Shown here: in pieces, positions 53,341-61,779 of the stretch | Layout: each line of letters begins with the position of its first letter | How positions within the stretch are numbered: the stretch's first letter is position 1 | Origin: Microbacterium sp. Yaish 1 | Lineage (GTDB): Bacteria; Actinomycetota; Actinomycetes; Actinomycetales; Microbacteriaceae | Length of the DNA stretch: 64,000 bases | NCBI RefSeq assembly: GCF_002245215.1 | Contig: NZ_NPMR01000001.1 | Span: 682,001-746,000, forward strand | Direction of reading: 5' to 3' | Notes under the pieces: model-generated | Told to the model about the DNA's origin: nothing | Seen by the model: only the letters and a program-made list of their open reading frames with translations | Database searches by the model: none | Made by a program: the position numbers and the translations under genes

Positions 53341-54570
53341 ATGAGACGCGGCTCGAATCTGCCGGCCGTCGGCACGTACAACCAGACGCTCGTGCTCGAC
53401 CTGATCCGGCGCTCCCCCGAGGGCATCAGCCGTATCGAACTGGCCGCCCGCACGGGGCTCTCCGCGCAGACGCTCAGCAACGTCGCCCGCCGTCTCGTCG
53501 CCGAGGGCTGGGTACGCGAGGGCACCCCGGTCGTCACCGGCCCCGGCAAGCCCCGGACCCCGCTCCAGCTCGACCCCGCGGCGCGCTGCGCCGTCGGCAT
53601 CCATCTCGATCCGGCCGTCGAGACGGTCGTGGTCGTCGACCTGCTGGGCCAGGTCGTCGCACAGACCGAGCGCACCCCACGGCCCGATGCGACACGCGAG
53701 CAGATCCTCGACGACCTCGTCGGCACCGTGGAGTCCCTGCTCGCCGAGGGCGGCCGATCGCGCTCCTCGGTGCTCGGGATCGGCGTCGCCACCCCGGGCC
53801 CGCTCGACGCAGAGGCGGGCGTCCTGTTCGAGCCCCCGCTCCTGCCCCCGGTCTGGCACGACCTCGCCCTGGGGGCTCTGCTGCACGAGGCGACGGGGCT
53901 GCCGACGACGGTCGAGAAGGATGTCGTCGCGGCGATGGTGGGCGAGCTCTGGCGGGACGCCGCCCAGGAACTGCAGGACTCGATCTTCGTGTACTACGGG
54001 GCCGGCGTCGGAGCGGGGCTCGCTGTGGACGGCACGCCGATCCGGGGCCGAACGGGCAACGCCGGCGACGTCGCCCACCTCGTCGTCGAACCCGGCGGTC
54101 CGGCGTGCGGATGCGGTCAGCACGGATGCCTCGGCGCCGCCATCGCGCCCGAGCGACTGCTCGTCGACGCCGGCGTCATCGACGGCGGAGAGCCGGTCGC
54201 CGCCTCTGCCCTCCGCGAGCACGTGCGCGATCTCGCCTCACGCGCGCAGCGCGGGAACGACCGCGCCATGACCGCCGTACGGCGCGCGGGGGCGAGCCTC
54301 GCGCGGGCCGTCGTGCAGATCAACAACCTCCTCGACGCGGATGTCGTGGTCGTCGGCGGCCCGCTGTGGACGCTGCTCTCGGCGACCGCGGGTCCCGCCC
54401 TCGTCGAGGCGGTCGCGTCCAGCACCGAGACGGCCACGGTCCGCGGCATCCGGGTGCTCGAGAGCGGCCTGGTCACCGACGCGGCCGCTGTCGGCGCCGC
54501 GTGTCTCGTGCTCGACGCCGCGATGACGCCGCGCCCGACCGACCTGATGATCGCCGGCACGACGGACTGA
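53341..54570 (+). CDS. ROK family transcriptional regulator
   Basis: A 409-aa protein. N-terminal winged HTH (~12-70): GTYNQTLVLDLIRRSPEGIS, LAARTGLSAQTLSNVARRL. ROK sugar-kinase-like domain follows: GIGVATPGPLD, VEKDVVAAMVGELWRD, YYGAGVGAGLAVDG and the zinc motif CGCGQHGC. Such regulators sense a sugar or sugar phosphate and repress transport genes. GGAGGAA precedes ATG 53341. It is followed by a transport/mannosidase cassette, separated by a promoter with an A+T-rich dyad, its likely operator. Confidence 0.92.
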   Translation: MRRGSNLPAVGTYNQTLVLDLIRRSPEGISRIELAARTGLSAQTLSNVARRLVAEGWVREGTPVVTGPGKPRTPLQLDPAARCAVGIHLDPAVETVVVVDLLGQVVAQTERTPRPDATREQILDDLVGTVESLLAEGGRSRSSVLGIGVATPGPLDAEAGVLFEPPLLPPVWHDLALGALLHEATGLPTTVEKDVVAAMVGELWRDAAQELQDSIFVYYGAGVGAGLAVDGTPIRGRTGNAGDVAHLVVEPGGPACGCGQHGCLGAAIAPERLLVDAGVIDGGEPVAASALREHVRDLASRAQRGNDRAMTAVRRAGASLARAVVQINNLLDADVVVVGGPLWTLLSATAGPALVEAVASSTETATVRGIRVLESGLVTDAAAVGAACLVLDAAMTPRPTDLMIAGTTD

Positions 54571-54597
54571 CCTCGGCAAGAAAGGTCCGGCGAAGCC

Positions 54598-54628
54598 TTG
54601 TTCTTTTATTCCATTTGGTTTATAAAAG
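54598..54628 (+). promoter_or_regulatory. Promoter and A+T-rich dyad (candidate ROK operator) before binding-protein gene
   Basis: -35 TTGTTC (54598), 17-base spacer, -10 TATAAA (54621). An inverted repeat CTTTTAT (54603-54609) and ATAAAAG (54622-54628), separated by 12 bases, overlaps both promoter boxes. This is by far the most A+T-rich stretch nearby. The size and sequence recall NagC/Mlc-type ROK operators. ATG of the binding protein is at 54676. Confidence 0.72.
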
Positions 54629-54675
54629 ACGTGCGCGCGCACCAGCGCCCTCGTCAAAGCAAAGGAGCTTCGACC

Positions 54676-56034
54676 ATGAAGAGATCCACCACGACCGCGG
54701 CGGTCGTCGGAATCGCGGCGTTCTCACTCGCTCTCACGAGCTGTGGCAGCGGTGGCGGGGACGGCGACGCGTCGTCCGACACGATCCGGGTCGCCTATCA
54801 GAAGACCACCTCGTTCACGGCGATGGACGAGCTGATGAAGAAGGTGAAAGAGGAGTACGAGGCCGCGAACGAGGGGATGACCGTCGAGCTCGTGCCGATC
54901 GAGGCCGAGCAGGACCAGTACTTCACCAAGCTGGCGCTGATGAACGGGTCGGCGGGGACCGCCCCCGATGTCATCTACGAGGACACCTTCCAGATCCGAT
55001 CGGATGCCGCCGCCGGATACCTGCAGCCCATCGACGACTACCTCGCCGACTGGGACCAGTGGGAGCAGTACGACGACGGCGCCAAGCAGGCCGGCCTCGG
55101 CGACGACGGCAAGACGTACGGCGTCTCGCTCGGCACCGACACCCGGGGCCTCTACTTCAACAAGCAGCTCTTCGCTGCGGCCGGCCTGCCCGAGGACTGG
55201 GCGCCGAAGAGCTGGGACGACGTGCTCGAGGCCGCGCGGACCATCAAGGAGAGCAATCCCGACGTCATCCCGTTCAACATCTACGCGTCGCAGGCGCTGG
55301 GCGAGGCGACCTCGATGCAGGGCTTCGAGATGCTGCTCTACGGCACGGAGGACGAGCTGCTCGACACCGACACGAACAAGTGGGTCACCGGGTCGGCCGG
55401 GTTCCTCGACGCGCTCGAGTTCTACCAGACCGTCGCCGAGGAGAAGCTCGGCCCCGACCCCGCGCAGGCGCTCGACGCCGGTTGGGGCACGAAGGTCAGC
55501 ACCGAGCTCCTCCCCCAGGGCGGAATCGCGATCGCGCTCGATGGCTCGTGGCTGCCGAGCAACTGGATCGACGGCGAGAACGCCTGGCCGGAGTGGGAGC
55601 AGACCATGGGCTTCGCCGCGATGCCGACGCAGAACGGCGGCGGCGACGGCTTCACCTCGATGTCCGGCGGTTGGACGCTCGCGATGGGATCCAACGCGAA
55701 GAATCCGCAGGCCGCGTTCGATTTCATCGCGCAGGCGCTGACCTTTGAGAACGCGCTGATGTACCACCAGGAGGCCGGGCAGATCGCGGTGCGCAAGGAT
55801 GTCGCCGCCAGTCAGGAGTACCTCGACTACAACCCGTCGTTCGAGTTCTTCTCATCGCTCGTGCCGTACACCCACTTCCGGCCGGCGACGCCCGACTACT
55901 CGCAGATCTCGGCGAACATCCCGCGCGCGACCGAGTCGATCTTCACCGGTCAGGCGACACCGCAGGATGCCCAGGCCGCGTACGACTCCGCTCTCGTCGG
56001 CATCGTCGGCGAGGAGAACACGCAGGCGGGCTGA
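54676..56034 (+). CDS. ABC sugar-binding lipoprotein
   Basis: A 452-aa extracytoplasmic binding protein. Signal peptide with lipobox LALTSC, lipidated Cys ~23. Mature MalE-like fold (TIRVAYQKTTSFTAMDELMK, APDVIYEDTFQIRSDAAAGY, GGIAIALDGSWLPSNW, MSGGWTLAMG). It delivers a sugar, probably an alpha-mannoside given the GH38 enzyme in the same run of genes, to the two permeases. AAAGGAG precedes ATG 54676; in-frame codons further upstream lie within the promoter and are not used. Confidence 0.93.
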   Translation: MKRSTTTAAVVGIAAFSLALTSCGSGGGDGDASSDTIRVAYQKTTSFTAMDELMKKVKEEYEAANEGMTVELVPIEAEQDQYFTKLALMNGSAGTAPDVIYEDTFQIRSDAAAGYLQPIDDYLADWDQWEQYDDGAKQAGLGDDGKTYGVSLGTDTRGLYFNKQLFAAAGLPEDWAPKSWDDVLEAARTIKESNPDVIPFNIYASQALGEATSMQGFEMLLYGTEDELLDTDTNKWVTGSAGFLDALEFYQTVAEEKLGPDPAQALDAGWGTKVSTELLPQGGIAIALDGSWLPSNWIDGENAWPEWEQTMGFAAMPTQNGGGDGFTSMSGGWTLAMGSNAKNPQAAFDFIAQALTFENALMYHQEAGQIAVRKDVAASQEYLDYNPSFEFFSSLVPYTHFRPATPDYSQISANIPRATESIFTGQATPQDAQAAYDSALVGIVGEENTQAG

Positions 56035-56041
56035 TCCAGCG

Positions 56042-56986
56042 ATGACCGCCACCGCCACCGTCACCACCGGCGGTCGGCACCGTCCGGGCCGGGACATCAC
56101 CTCCCGGTCCGGCCGGTCGGCCGGCCGTGCCGCCGCACGACTGCTCCCGCTGCTGCCCGCGGTGCTCCTGCTGCTGGCCTTCATGCTCGGACCGATCGTC
56201 TACGCGCTCTACGGCTCGCTGACCGACCGCGCGATGACCGGCCCCCGCGCCGCGAACCCGCAGTTCATCGGACTCGACAACTACACGGCCCTCTTCACCT
56301 CGGGAGAGTTCTGGCTCTCTCTCGGGCTCACCGTCGTGTTCGTCCTCGCGTCCGCCGTGATCGGTCAGAACGTGCTCGGGATGCTGCTCGCCGTCCTCAT
56401 CCGCAACTCGGTGAAGCCGCTGCGTTCGCTCGTCGGCGGACTCGTGGTGCTGGCGTGGGTGCTGCCCGAGATCGTCGCCGCCTTCGCCCTCTACGCCTTC
56501 TTCCAGACCGACGGCACGCTCAACACGTTCCTCGGCTGGTTCGGACTCGAGGGCACGAGCTGGCTGTACTACTTCCCGATGCTCGCGGTCATTCTCGCGA
56601 ACATCTGGCGGGGTACCGCCTTCTCGATGATGGTCTACAACGCGGCACTCGCCGAGGTGCCGCCGGAGCTGATCGAGGCCGCGACGATCGACGGCGCAGG
56701 AGCCTGGCAGCGCTTCATCCGCGTCACCCTCCCCGTCATCCGCCGTTCCATCTCCACCAATCTGCTGCTGACGACGCTGCAGACGCTCGGCGTGTTCACG
56801 CTCATCTGGGTGATGACCGGGGGCGGTCCGGGAACGCAGTCGTCGACGCTCCCCGTGCTGGCGTTCCAGGAGGCGTTCAAGTTCGCCCAGGTCGGATACG
56901 GCACCGCGATCGCGGTCGTGACGCTCCTGATCGGCGCGGTCTTCTCCGCCGTCTACATCCGCATCCTCAAGCCGGAGGTCGATTGA
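56042..56986 (+). CDS. ABC sugar transporter permease (MalF type)
   Basis: A 314-aa permease with six membrane helices after a basic, Thr/Arg-rich N-terminus. The inner-membrane ATPase-contact (EAA) loop is PPELIEAATIDGAGAWQRFI. It begins 7 bp after the binding-protein stop and ends 1 bp before the second permease start, so all three form one operon. No ATP-binding subunit gene is in this cassette; in actinobacteria a shared MsiK/UgpC-type ATPase often serves such importers (inference). Confidence 0.93.
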   Translation: MTATATVTTGGRHRPGRDITSRSGRSAGRAAARLLPLLPAVLLLLAFMLGPIVYALYGSLTDRAMTGPRAANPQFIGLDNYTALFTSGEFWLSLGLTVVFVLASAVIGQNVLGMLLAVLIRNSVKPLRSLVGGLVVLAWVLPEIVAAFALYAFFQTDGTLNTFLGWFGLEGTSWLYYFPMLAVILANIWRGTAFSMMVYNAALAEVPPELIEAATIDGAGAWQRFIRVTLPVIRRSISTNLLLTTLQTLGVFTLIWVMTGGGPGTQSSTLPVLAFQEAFKFAQVGYGTAIAVVTLLIGAVFSAVYIRILKPEVD

Positions 56987-56987
56987 C

Positions 56988-57839
56988 ATGGCCACCATCG
57001 CCACCTCCGTCTCGGCGCCGCGGAAGCGGGCTCAGACCGCGCTGTCATCGGTGATCCTCGCGGCCATCGGCGTGCTCTTCCTCGTGCCGCTGCTGTGGAT
57101 CGTCTTCGCGTCGTTCGACGGCGACGCGAAGGTCACGATGAAGGTCCCCGAGACGTGGACGCTCGAGAACTACACGCAGGTGATGACGTGGGAGCTCACG
57201 TTCCAGCCCCTCCTGAACTCGATCCTCGTCTCGCTCGGAACCGCCGTCATCACCGTGGTCGTCGGAGTGCTGGCGGCCTACCCGCTGTCGCGCTACGCGA
57301 TGCGGTTCCAGAAGACCTTCATGTACGCCATCCTCTTCGGCACCGGGCTGCCGATCACCGCCATGATGGTGCCCGTCTACGCGCTGTTCGTCTCGTTCGG
57401 ACTGCTCGACTCGGTCTGGGGCGTCATCGTCTTCATGGCCGCGACATCGCTGCCGATGGCGATCTGGATGCTGAAGAACTTCATGGACTCGGTGCCGATC
57501 TCTCTCGAAGAGGCAGCCTGGGTCGACGGCGCCGGGTCGATGCAAGCCCTCGCGCGCATCGTCATCCCGCTCATGCGCTCGGGCATCGGCGTCGTGTTCA
57601 TCTTCGTCTTCACGACCGCCTGGGGGAACTTCTTCGTCCCCTTCGTGCTGCTGTTCACGTCGTCGAAGTTTCCGGCGGCGGTGTCGATCTTCAATTTCTT
57701 CGGTCAGTACGGCTCGATCGCCTACGGGCAGCTCGCCGCCTACTCGGTGCTCTACGCCGCACCGATGGTGGTGCTGTACGTCCTCGTCCAGCGCTTCTCG
57801 GGCGGCTCGTTCGCCCTCGCCGGCTCCGTCAAGGGCTGA
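56988..57839 (+). CDS. ABC sugar transporter permease (MalG type)
   Basis: A 283-aa permease with six membrane helices. EAA loop SLEEAAWVDGAGSMQALARI. The C-terminal VQRFSGGSFALAGSVKG is typical of carbohydrate-uptake-1 MalG-like subunits. It overlaps functionally with the preceding MalF-type gene (1-bp gap) and is followed after 27 bp by the GH38 mannosidase. It imports the bound oligosaccharide or glycoside with its partner. Confidence 0.93.
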   Translation: MATIATSVSAPRKRAQTALSSVILAAIGVLFLVPLLWIVFASFDGDAKVTMKVPETWTLENYTQVMTWELTFQPLLNSILVSLGTAVITVVVGVLAAYPLSRYAMRFQKTFMYAILFGTGLPITAMMVPVYALFVSFGLLDSVWGVIVFMAATSLPMAIWMLKNFMDSVPISLEEAAWVDGAGSMQALARIVIPLMRSGIGVVFIFVFTTAWGNFFVPFVLLFTSSKFPAAVSIFNFFGQYGSIAYGQLAAYSVLYAAPMVVLYVLVQRFSGGSFALAGSVKG

Positions 57840-57866
57840 CCCGCTTCCTCCGTGAAAGGCTCCTCC

Positions 57867-60800
57867 ATGCACGACCGCTCCACCCTCGCGCTGCTGCGCA
57901 TCGACCGATTCGTCCGCGAACGTCTGGCCCCCGCGATCCACCGCGCTTCGCATCCGGTCTCGGTCACCGCCTGGGACGCACCGGGCGAACCGGTGCCCTT
58001 CGACGAGGCCCGCGCAGGCGCTTACCGCCCGATCGAGGTCGGTCAGCCCTGGGGGCGCCCCTGGGGGACGACGTGGTTCCGCGTCACGGGCGATGCGCCG
58101 GCCGACTGGTTCGACGACGGCCGGCCGATCCCCGGGACGCGCGCCGAGCTCGTCGTCGACCTCGGCTTCACGTCCGGGCAGGCGGGCTTCCAGTGCGAGG
58201 CTATGGTGTGGTCGCTCGACGGCCGGCCGCTGCGCGGGATCGCCCCGTTCAACAATGCGGTGACCGAGGCGGTGTCGCCGGGCGGTGCGATCGACGTCTT
58301 CGTCGAGGGCGCCTCGAACCCCGACGTCGGGAGCATCTTCACCTTCGCGCCGACACCGGTCGGCGACCGGGCGACCGCCGGGGAGGATCCCGTCTACGTG
58401 CTGCGGACGGTCGATGTGCGACTGCGCGACCTCGAGGTCACGGCTCTCCTGGCCGACACGTCGGCGCTCCGGGGGCTCGCGGCGCAGCTCGACGCGACCT
58501 CTCCTCGGCGTGCCGACATCCTTCTCGCCTTGGAACGGATGATCGACGTCGTCGACCCGCACGACGTCGCGAGCACCGCGGCTGCGGGCCGCGCCGTGCT
58601 CGCTCCCGTTCTCGCGGCTCCGGCCTCGGCGAGCGCGCACACGCTGCACGCCGTGGGGCACGCCCACATCGACTCGGCGTGGCTGTGGCCGGTGCGCGAG
58701 ACGGTGCGGAAGGTCGCCCGGACCTTCTCGAACGTCCTCTCGCTCATGGACGAGGATCCCGACTTCGTCTTCGCCGCGTCGTCGGCGCAGCAGTACGCGT
58801 GGGTGAAAAAGTACTACCCCGACCTGTTCGAGCGCATCCGGGCACGCGTGGCCGAGGGCAGGTTCGTGCCGGTCGGCAGCATGTGGGTCGAATCCGACAC
58901 GAACCTGCCGGGCGCGGAGGCTCTGGCCCGGCAGTTCATCGCCGGCAAGGGGTTCTTCCGGCGCGAGTTCGGCATCGACACCCCCGAGGTGTGGCTTCCC
59001 GATTCGTTCGGCTACAGCGGTGCCCTACCGCAGATCGCGAAGGCCGCGGGCGCGCGCTGGTTCCTCACGCAGAAGACCTCGTGGAACGAGACGAACCGGA
59101 TGCCGCACCACACGTTCCGGTGGGAGGGCATCGACGGCACGCGGCTGTTCACCCACTTCCCGCCGGTCGACTCGTACAACTCGGTCGTCTCGGCGGCCGA
59201 GCTCGCGCACGCCGAACGCAACTACGCCGACAAGGGGCGCGGCACCGTCTCGCTGCTCCCGTACGGCTTCGGCGACGGCGGCGGCGGCCCCACCCGCGAG
59301 ATGACAGCCGCGATCGCCCGCACCACCTCGCTCGAGGGCTCGCCGCGTGTCGTCCACTCGACGCCCCGGCGATTCTTCGAGACCGCCGAGGCCGAGTATC
59401 CCGAGCCGGAGGTCTGGGTCGGCGAGCTGTACTTGGAGTTCCACCGCGGCACCTACACGAGCCAGCTCGCCACCAAGCAGGGCAACCGCCGCAGTGAGCA
59501 CCTGCTGCGCGAGGCCGAGCTGTGGGCGACCACCGCGGCCGTGCGCACCGGCGCGCCCTATCCCGCCGAGAGGCTCGCCCGAGTGTGGGAGACGGTGCTG
59601 CTGCAGCAGTTCCACGACATCCTGCCGGGATCCTCGATCGCCTGGGTGTACCAGGACGCCGAGCGCAACTACGCCGCGGTCGCCCGTGAGCTCGAGGAGA
59701 TCATCGGCGACGCGTTGACGGCGTTGGCGGGGGCGACCGCGCCGGGAGAGACGCACGAGCTCCGGGTCAATGCCGCGCCGCACGCGCGCGGCGGTGTTCC
59801 GGCGCTCGGAGCCGCGCTCGCGGCCCCGGCATCCCGCGTGCGCCCCGAACGCTCGCCCGAGGGCTGGGTGCTCGACAACGGCGTCGTGCGCGTGGTGGTC
59901 GACGATCGCGGCCTGATCGTCTCGGCGGTCGACCTGGCGAGCGGCCGGGACAGCGTGCCGCCGGGCGCGGCGTCCGCGCTGCTGCAGCTGCACCGCGACA
60001 CCCCGACCCAGTGGGATGCCTGGGACGTCGACGTGCACTACCGGAACACCGTGACCGACCTCACCGACCTCGACGGGCTCGAGGTCGACGGCGACGAGAT
60101 CGTCGTCACCCGGTCGTTCGGGTCGTCGCGGGTCGTCGAGCGCATCGGGCTCGATGCCGGGTCGCGCACCGTGTCGCTCGGGTTCGAGCTCGACTGGCAC
60201 GAGTCGCAGAAGCTGCTCAAGCTCGCGTTCCCCGTCGACGTGCACACCGACAGTGCGACGTCGGAGGTGCAGTTCGGTCACATTGAGCGGAAGACCCACA
60301 CGAACACGTCGTGGGATTCCGCCCGCTTCGAGACCGTCGCGCAGCGATGGGTGCGCGTGGGCGAGCCCGGCTTCGGTGTCGCGGTCGCGAACGACTCCAC
60401 CTACGGTCACGACATCACGCGGGCCGAGCGCTCGGCCGGCGGCGGCACGATCTCGATCGTCCGCCTGTCGCTCATCCGATCGGCGCTGTTCCCCGATCCC
60501 ACGCAGGATCAGGGCGCGTATGCCCTGCGGGTCGGCCTGGTCGTCGGCGCGGACGTCGAGGATGCCGTCGTCGAGGGCTATCGGTTGAATCTGCCCGAGC
60601 GGCTGGTGACGGGGAGCGCAACCGAGATCGAACCGATCGTGGCGGTGGAAGACCCGGGGGTCGTCGTCGAAGCGGTCAAACTCGCCGAGGACGGCTCGGG
60701 CGACGTCGTCGTGCGGCTGTACGAGGCACTCGGCCGCCGTGTCGACACGGTCGTGCGCCCCGGTTTCGACGCGCTCGCGGTGGTTCAGACCGATCTGCTC

Positions 60801-60893
60801 GAGCGCGAGGTCGCGGCATCCGCCCTCGTCGACGACGCCGTTCCCCTCTCCCTGCGCCCGTTCGAGATCGTGACGCTCCGCTTCGCCCGCTGA
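57867..60893 (+). CDS. Alpha-mannosidase, glycoside hydrolase family 38
   Basis: A 1008-aa cytosolic enzyme with no signal peptide. An N-terminal beta domain (~1-255) precedes the GH38 catalytic domain: zinc ligands in HAVGHAHIDSAWLW (~265-270), SMWVESDTNLPG, nucleophile Asp ~379 in WLPDSFGYSG, and LLQQFHDILPGSSI. C-terminal beta domains complete it. It would hydrolyse terminal alpha-mannosyl residues of imported oligosaccharides. ATG 57867 has GAAAGG upstream; an in-frame GTG lies at 57852. It is the last gene of the ROK-controlled cassette. Confidence 0.95.
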   Translation: MHDRSTLALLRIDRFVRERLAPAIHRASHPVSVTAWDAPGEPVPFDEARAGAYRPIEVGQPWGRPWGTTWFRVTGDAPADWFDDGRPIPGTRAELVVDLGFTSGQAGFQCEAMVWSLDGRPLRGIAPFNNAVTEAVSPGGAIDVFVEGASNPDVGSIFTFAPTPVGDRATAGEDPVYVLRTVDVRLRDLEVTALLADTSALRGLAAQLDATSPRRADILLALERMIDVVDPHDVASTAAAGRAVLAPVLAAPASASAHTLHAVGHAHIDSAWLWPVRETVRKVARTFSNVLSLMDEDPDFVFAASSAQQYAWVKKYYPDLFERIRARVAEGRFVPVGSMWVESDTNLPGAEALARQFIAGKGFFRREFGIDTPEVWLPDSFGYSGALPQIAKAAGARWFLTQKTSWNETNRMPHHTFRWEGIDGTRLFTHFPPVDSYNSVVSAAELAHAERNYADKGRGTVSLLPYGFGDGGGGPTREMTAAIARTTSLEGSPRVVHSTPRRFFETAEAEYPEPEVWVGELYLEFHRGTYTSQLATKQGNRRSEHLLREAELWATTAAVRTGAPYPAERLARVWETVLLQQFHDILPGSSIAWVYQDAERNYAAVARELEEIIGDALTALAGATAPGETHELRVNAAPHARGGVPALGAALAAPASRVRPERSPEGWVLDNGVVRVVVDDRGLIVSAVDLASGRDSVPPGAASALLQLHRDTPTQWDAWDVDVHYRNTVTDLTDLDGLEVDGDEIVVTRSFGSSRVVERIGLDAGSRTVSLGFELDWHESQKLLKLAFPVDVHTDSATSEVQFGHIERKTHTNTSWDSARFETVAQRWVRVGEPGFGVAVANDSTYGHDITRAERSAGGGTISIVRLSLIRSALFPDPTQDQGAYALRVGLVVGADVEDAVVEGYRLNLPERLVTGSATEIEPIVAVEDPGVVVEAVKLAEDGSGDVVVRLYEALGRRVDTVVRPGFDALAVVQTDLLEREVAASALVDDAVPLSLRPFEIVTLRFAR

Positions 60894-60930
60894 CGACGCG
60901 AACCCCGGAGCCGCAGCACGGTGCCCGCCG

Positions 60931-60954
60931 GATGTCGCGATGTCGCGATGTCGC
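60931..60954 (+). repeat. Three tandem copies of GATGTCGC next to a -10 element
   Basis: GATGTCGC occurs three times head to tail at 60931, 60939 and 60947, directly followed by TAGCAT (60955-60960), the presumed -10 of the lipoprotein gene. It occupies the promoter spacer region. Confidence 0.85.
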
Positions 60955-60966
60955 TAGCATCGTCGC

Positions 60967-61566
60967 GTGATGACCCGGCGCCTCGTTCCCCTCGTTCTGG
61001 TGTTCGCCGCCGCCGCGCTGACTGCGGGCTGCACCCCGGCTGCGGAGGGCACGGGCGCCGGCACCGACGGCTCGACGCCGGCCGCGAACGCGCCGGGCGC
61101 ACCGAGCGCGGCCCCCGAGGACGAAGGGACGCGGGCGTTCGCGAGCCCGGACTGCACTGCCGTCGAGGCTGTCGTCGCGCCCTACATCGACGGCCTCGTC
61201 GCGCGCGAGGACAACGGATCGGACGAGTACGGCACGCTGTGCGGATGGGGTGCCCCCGAGGGCACGATCGACCTCGACGACATCCGCTCGGTCGAGGTGT
61301 CGATCAGCCCCGACCCGGCTCCCCCGCTGAGCGCCGCCGAGCTGGAGACCATCGGGTTCACTCCGATTCCGGATGCCGACGTCGAGGCCGCGGGCGGCAT
61401 CGCGTACACCGCAGGCACGACGGTTGCGGTGGCGGGAGTGATCGTGACGACGGTCGCCCTCCCCGACGTCGAGGTCATCGTCACGGGCGGGCAGTGGGCC
61501 GACCGGCCGGCGCTCGACGGACCCGCCGCGGTCGACGTGGCCGCGCGCCTGCTCGGCCTCCGCTGA
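60967..61566 (+). CDS. Putative lipoprotein, unknown function
   Basis: A 199-aa protein. Signal peptide with lipobox ALTAGC (Cys ~22), a Gly/Ala/Pro/Ser/Thr linker (~24-55), then an alpha/beta domain with two further Cys (SPDCTAVEAVV, YGTLCGWGAPEG) that could form a disulfide. In layout it recalls DUF3558-type actinobacterial lipoproteins, but the match is not certain. GTG 60967 lies 6 nt after TAGCAT (leaderless); ATG 60970 is the alternative. Confidence 0.75.
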   Translation: MMTRRLVPLVLVFAAAALTAGCTPAAEGTGAGTDGSTPAANAPGAPSAAPEDEGTRAFASPDCTAVEAVVAPYIDGLVAREDNGSDEYGTLCGWGAPEGTIDLDDIRSVEVSISPDPAPPLSAAELETIGFTPIPDADVEAAGGIAYTAGTTVAVAGVIVTTVALPDVEVIVTGGQWADRPALDGPAAVDVAARLLGLR

Positions 61567-61595
61567 CCTCGCGCCCCGCGGCGAGTCGCCAGCTT

Positions 61596-61658
61596 CGGAG
61601 GATCTCGCAAACGTCGGACCGACGCGCACGATGAGTCCGATGTTCGCGACATCCTCCG
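61596..61658. terminator. Imperfect long hairpin after lipoprotein gene
   Basis: Outer arms CGGAGGAT (61596) and ATCCTCCG (61651) continue inward with TCGC, AAC and TCGGAC matches to about 23 bp per arm, loop about 17 bases. It probably terminates the lipoprotein transcript before the nrdD promoter. Confidence 0.6.
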
Positions 61659-61713
61659 CCGTTGACGCGCGGGCCCTGACGCGTATTTGTTCCGGCGCGC
61701 CACGCGGATCGGG

Positions 61714-61759
61714 CACATCATGTAGTGGCTGAATCGAGATCCGACCCCCATATCTGGGA
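61714..61759 (+). promoter_or_regulatory. Two NrdR-box-like sites before nrdD
   Basis: CACATCATGTAGTG (61714-61727) and CCCCATATCTGGGA (61746-61759) are 32 bases apart start to start, the three-helical-turn spacing of NrdR box pairs. The first fits CAC-N8-GTG exactly; the second is a weaker dyad around ATAT. nrdD starts at 61780, 20 bases further on, so binding would repress it. Confidence 0.65.
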
Positions 61760-61779
61760 AATCTCGTGAAGGGACTCAC

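Noticed and set aside
54598..54675. Extended N-terminus of the sugar-binding lipoprotein
   Set aside because: It would run through the promoter/operator and put 26 residues before a normal lipoprotein signal peptide; ATG 54676 has AAAGGAG.
57045..58667. 540-codon minus-strand open frame over the permease and mannosidase genes
   Set aside because: Antisense shadow with low-complexity Asp/Glu/Arg/His content; the plus strand encodes clear transporter and GH38 motifs.
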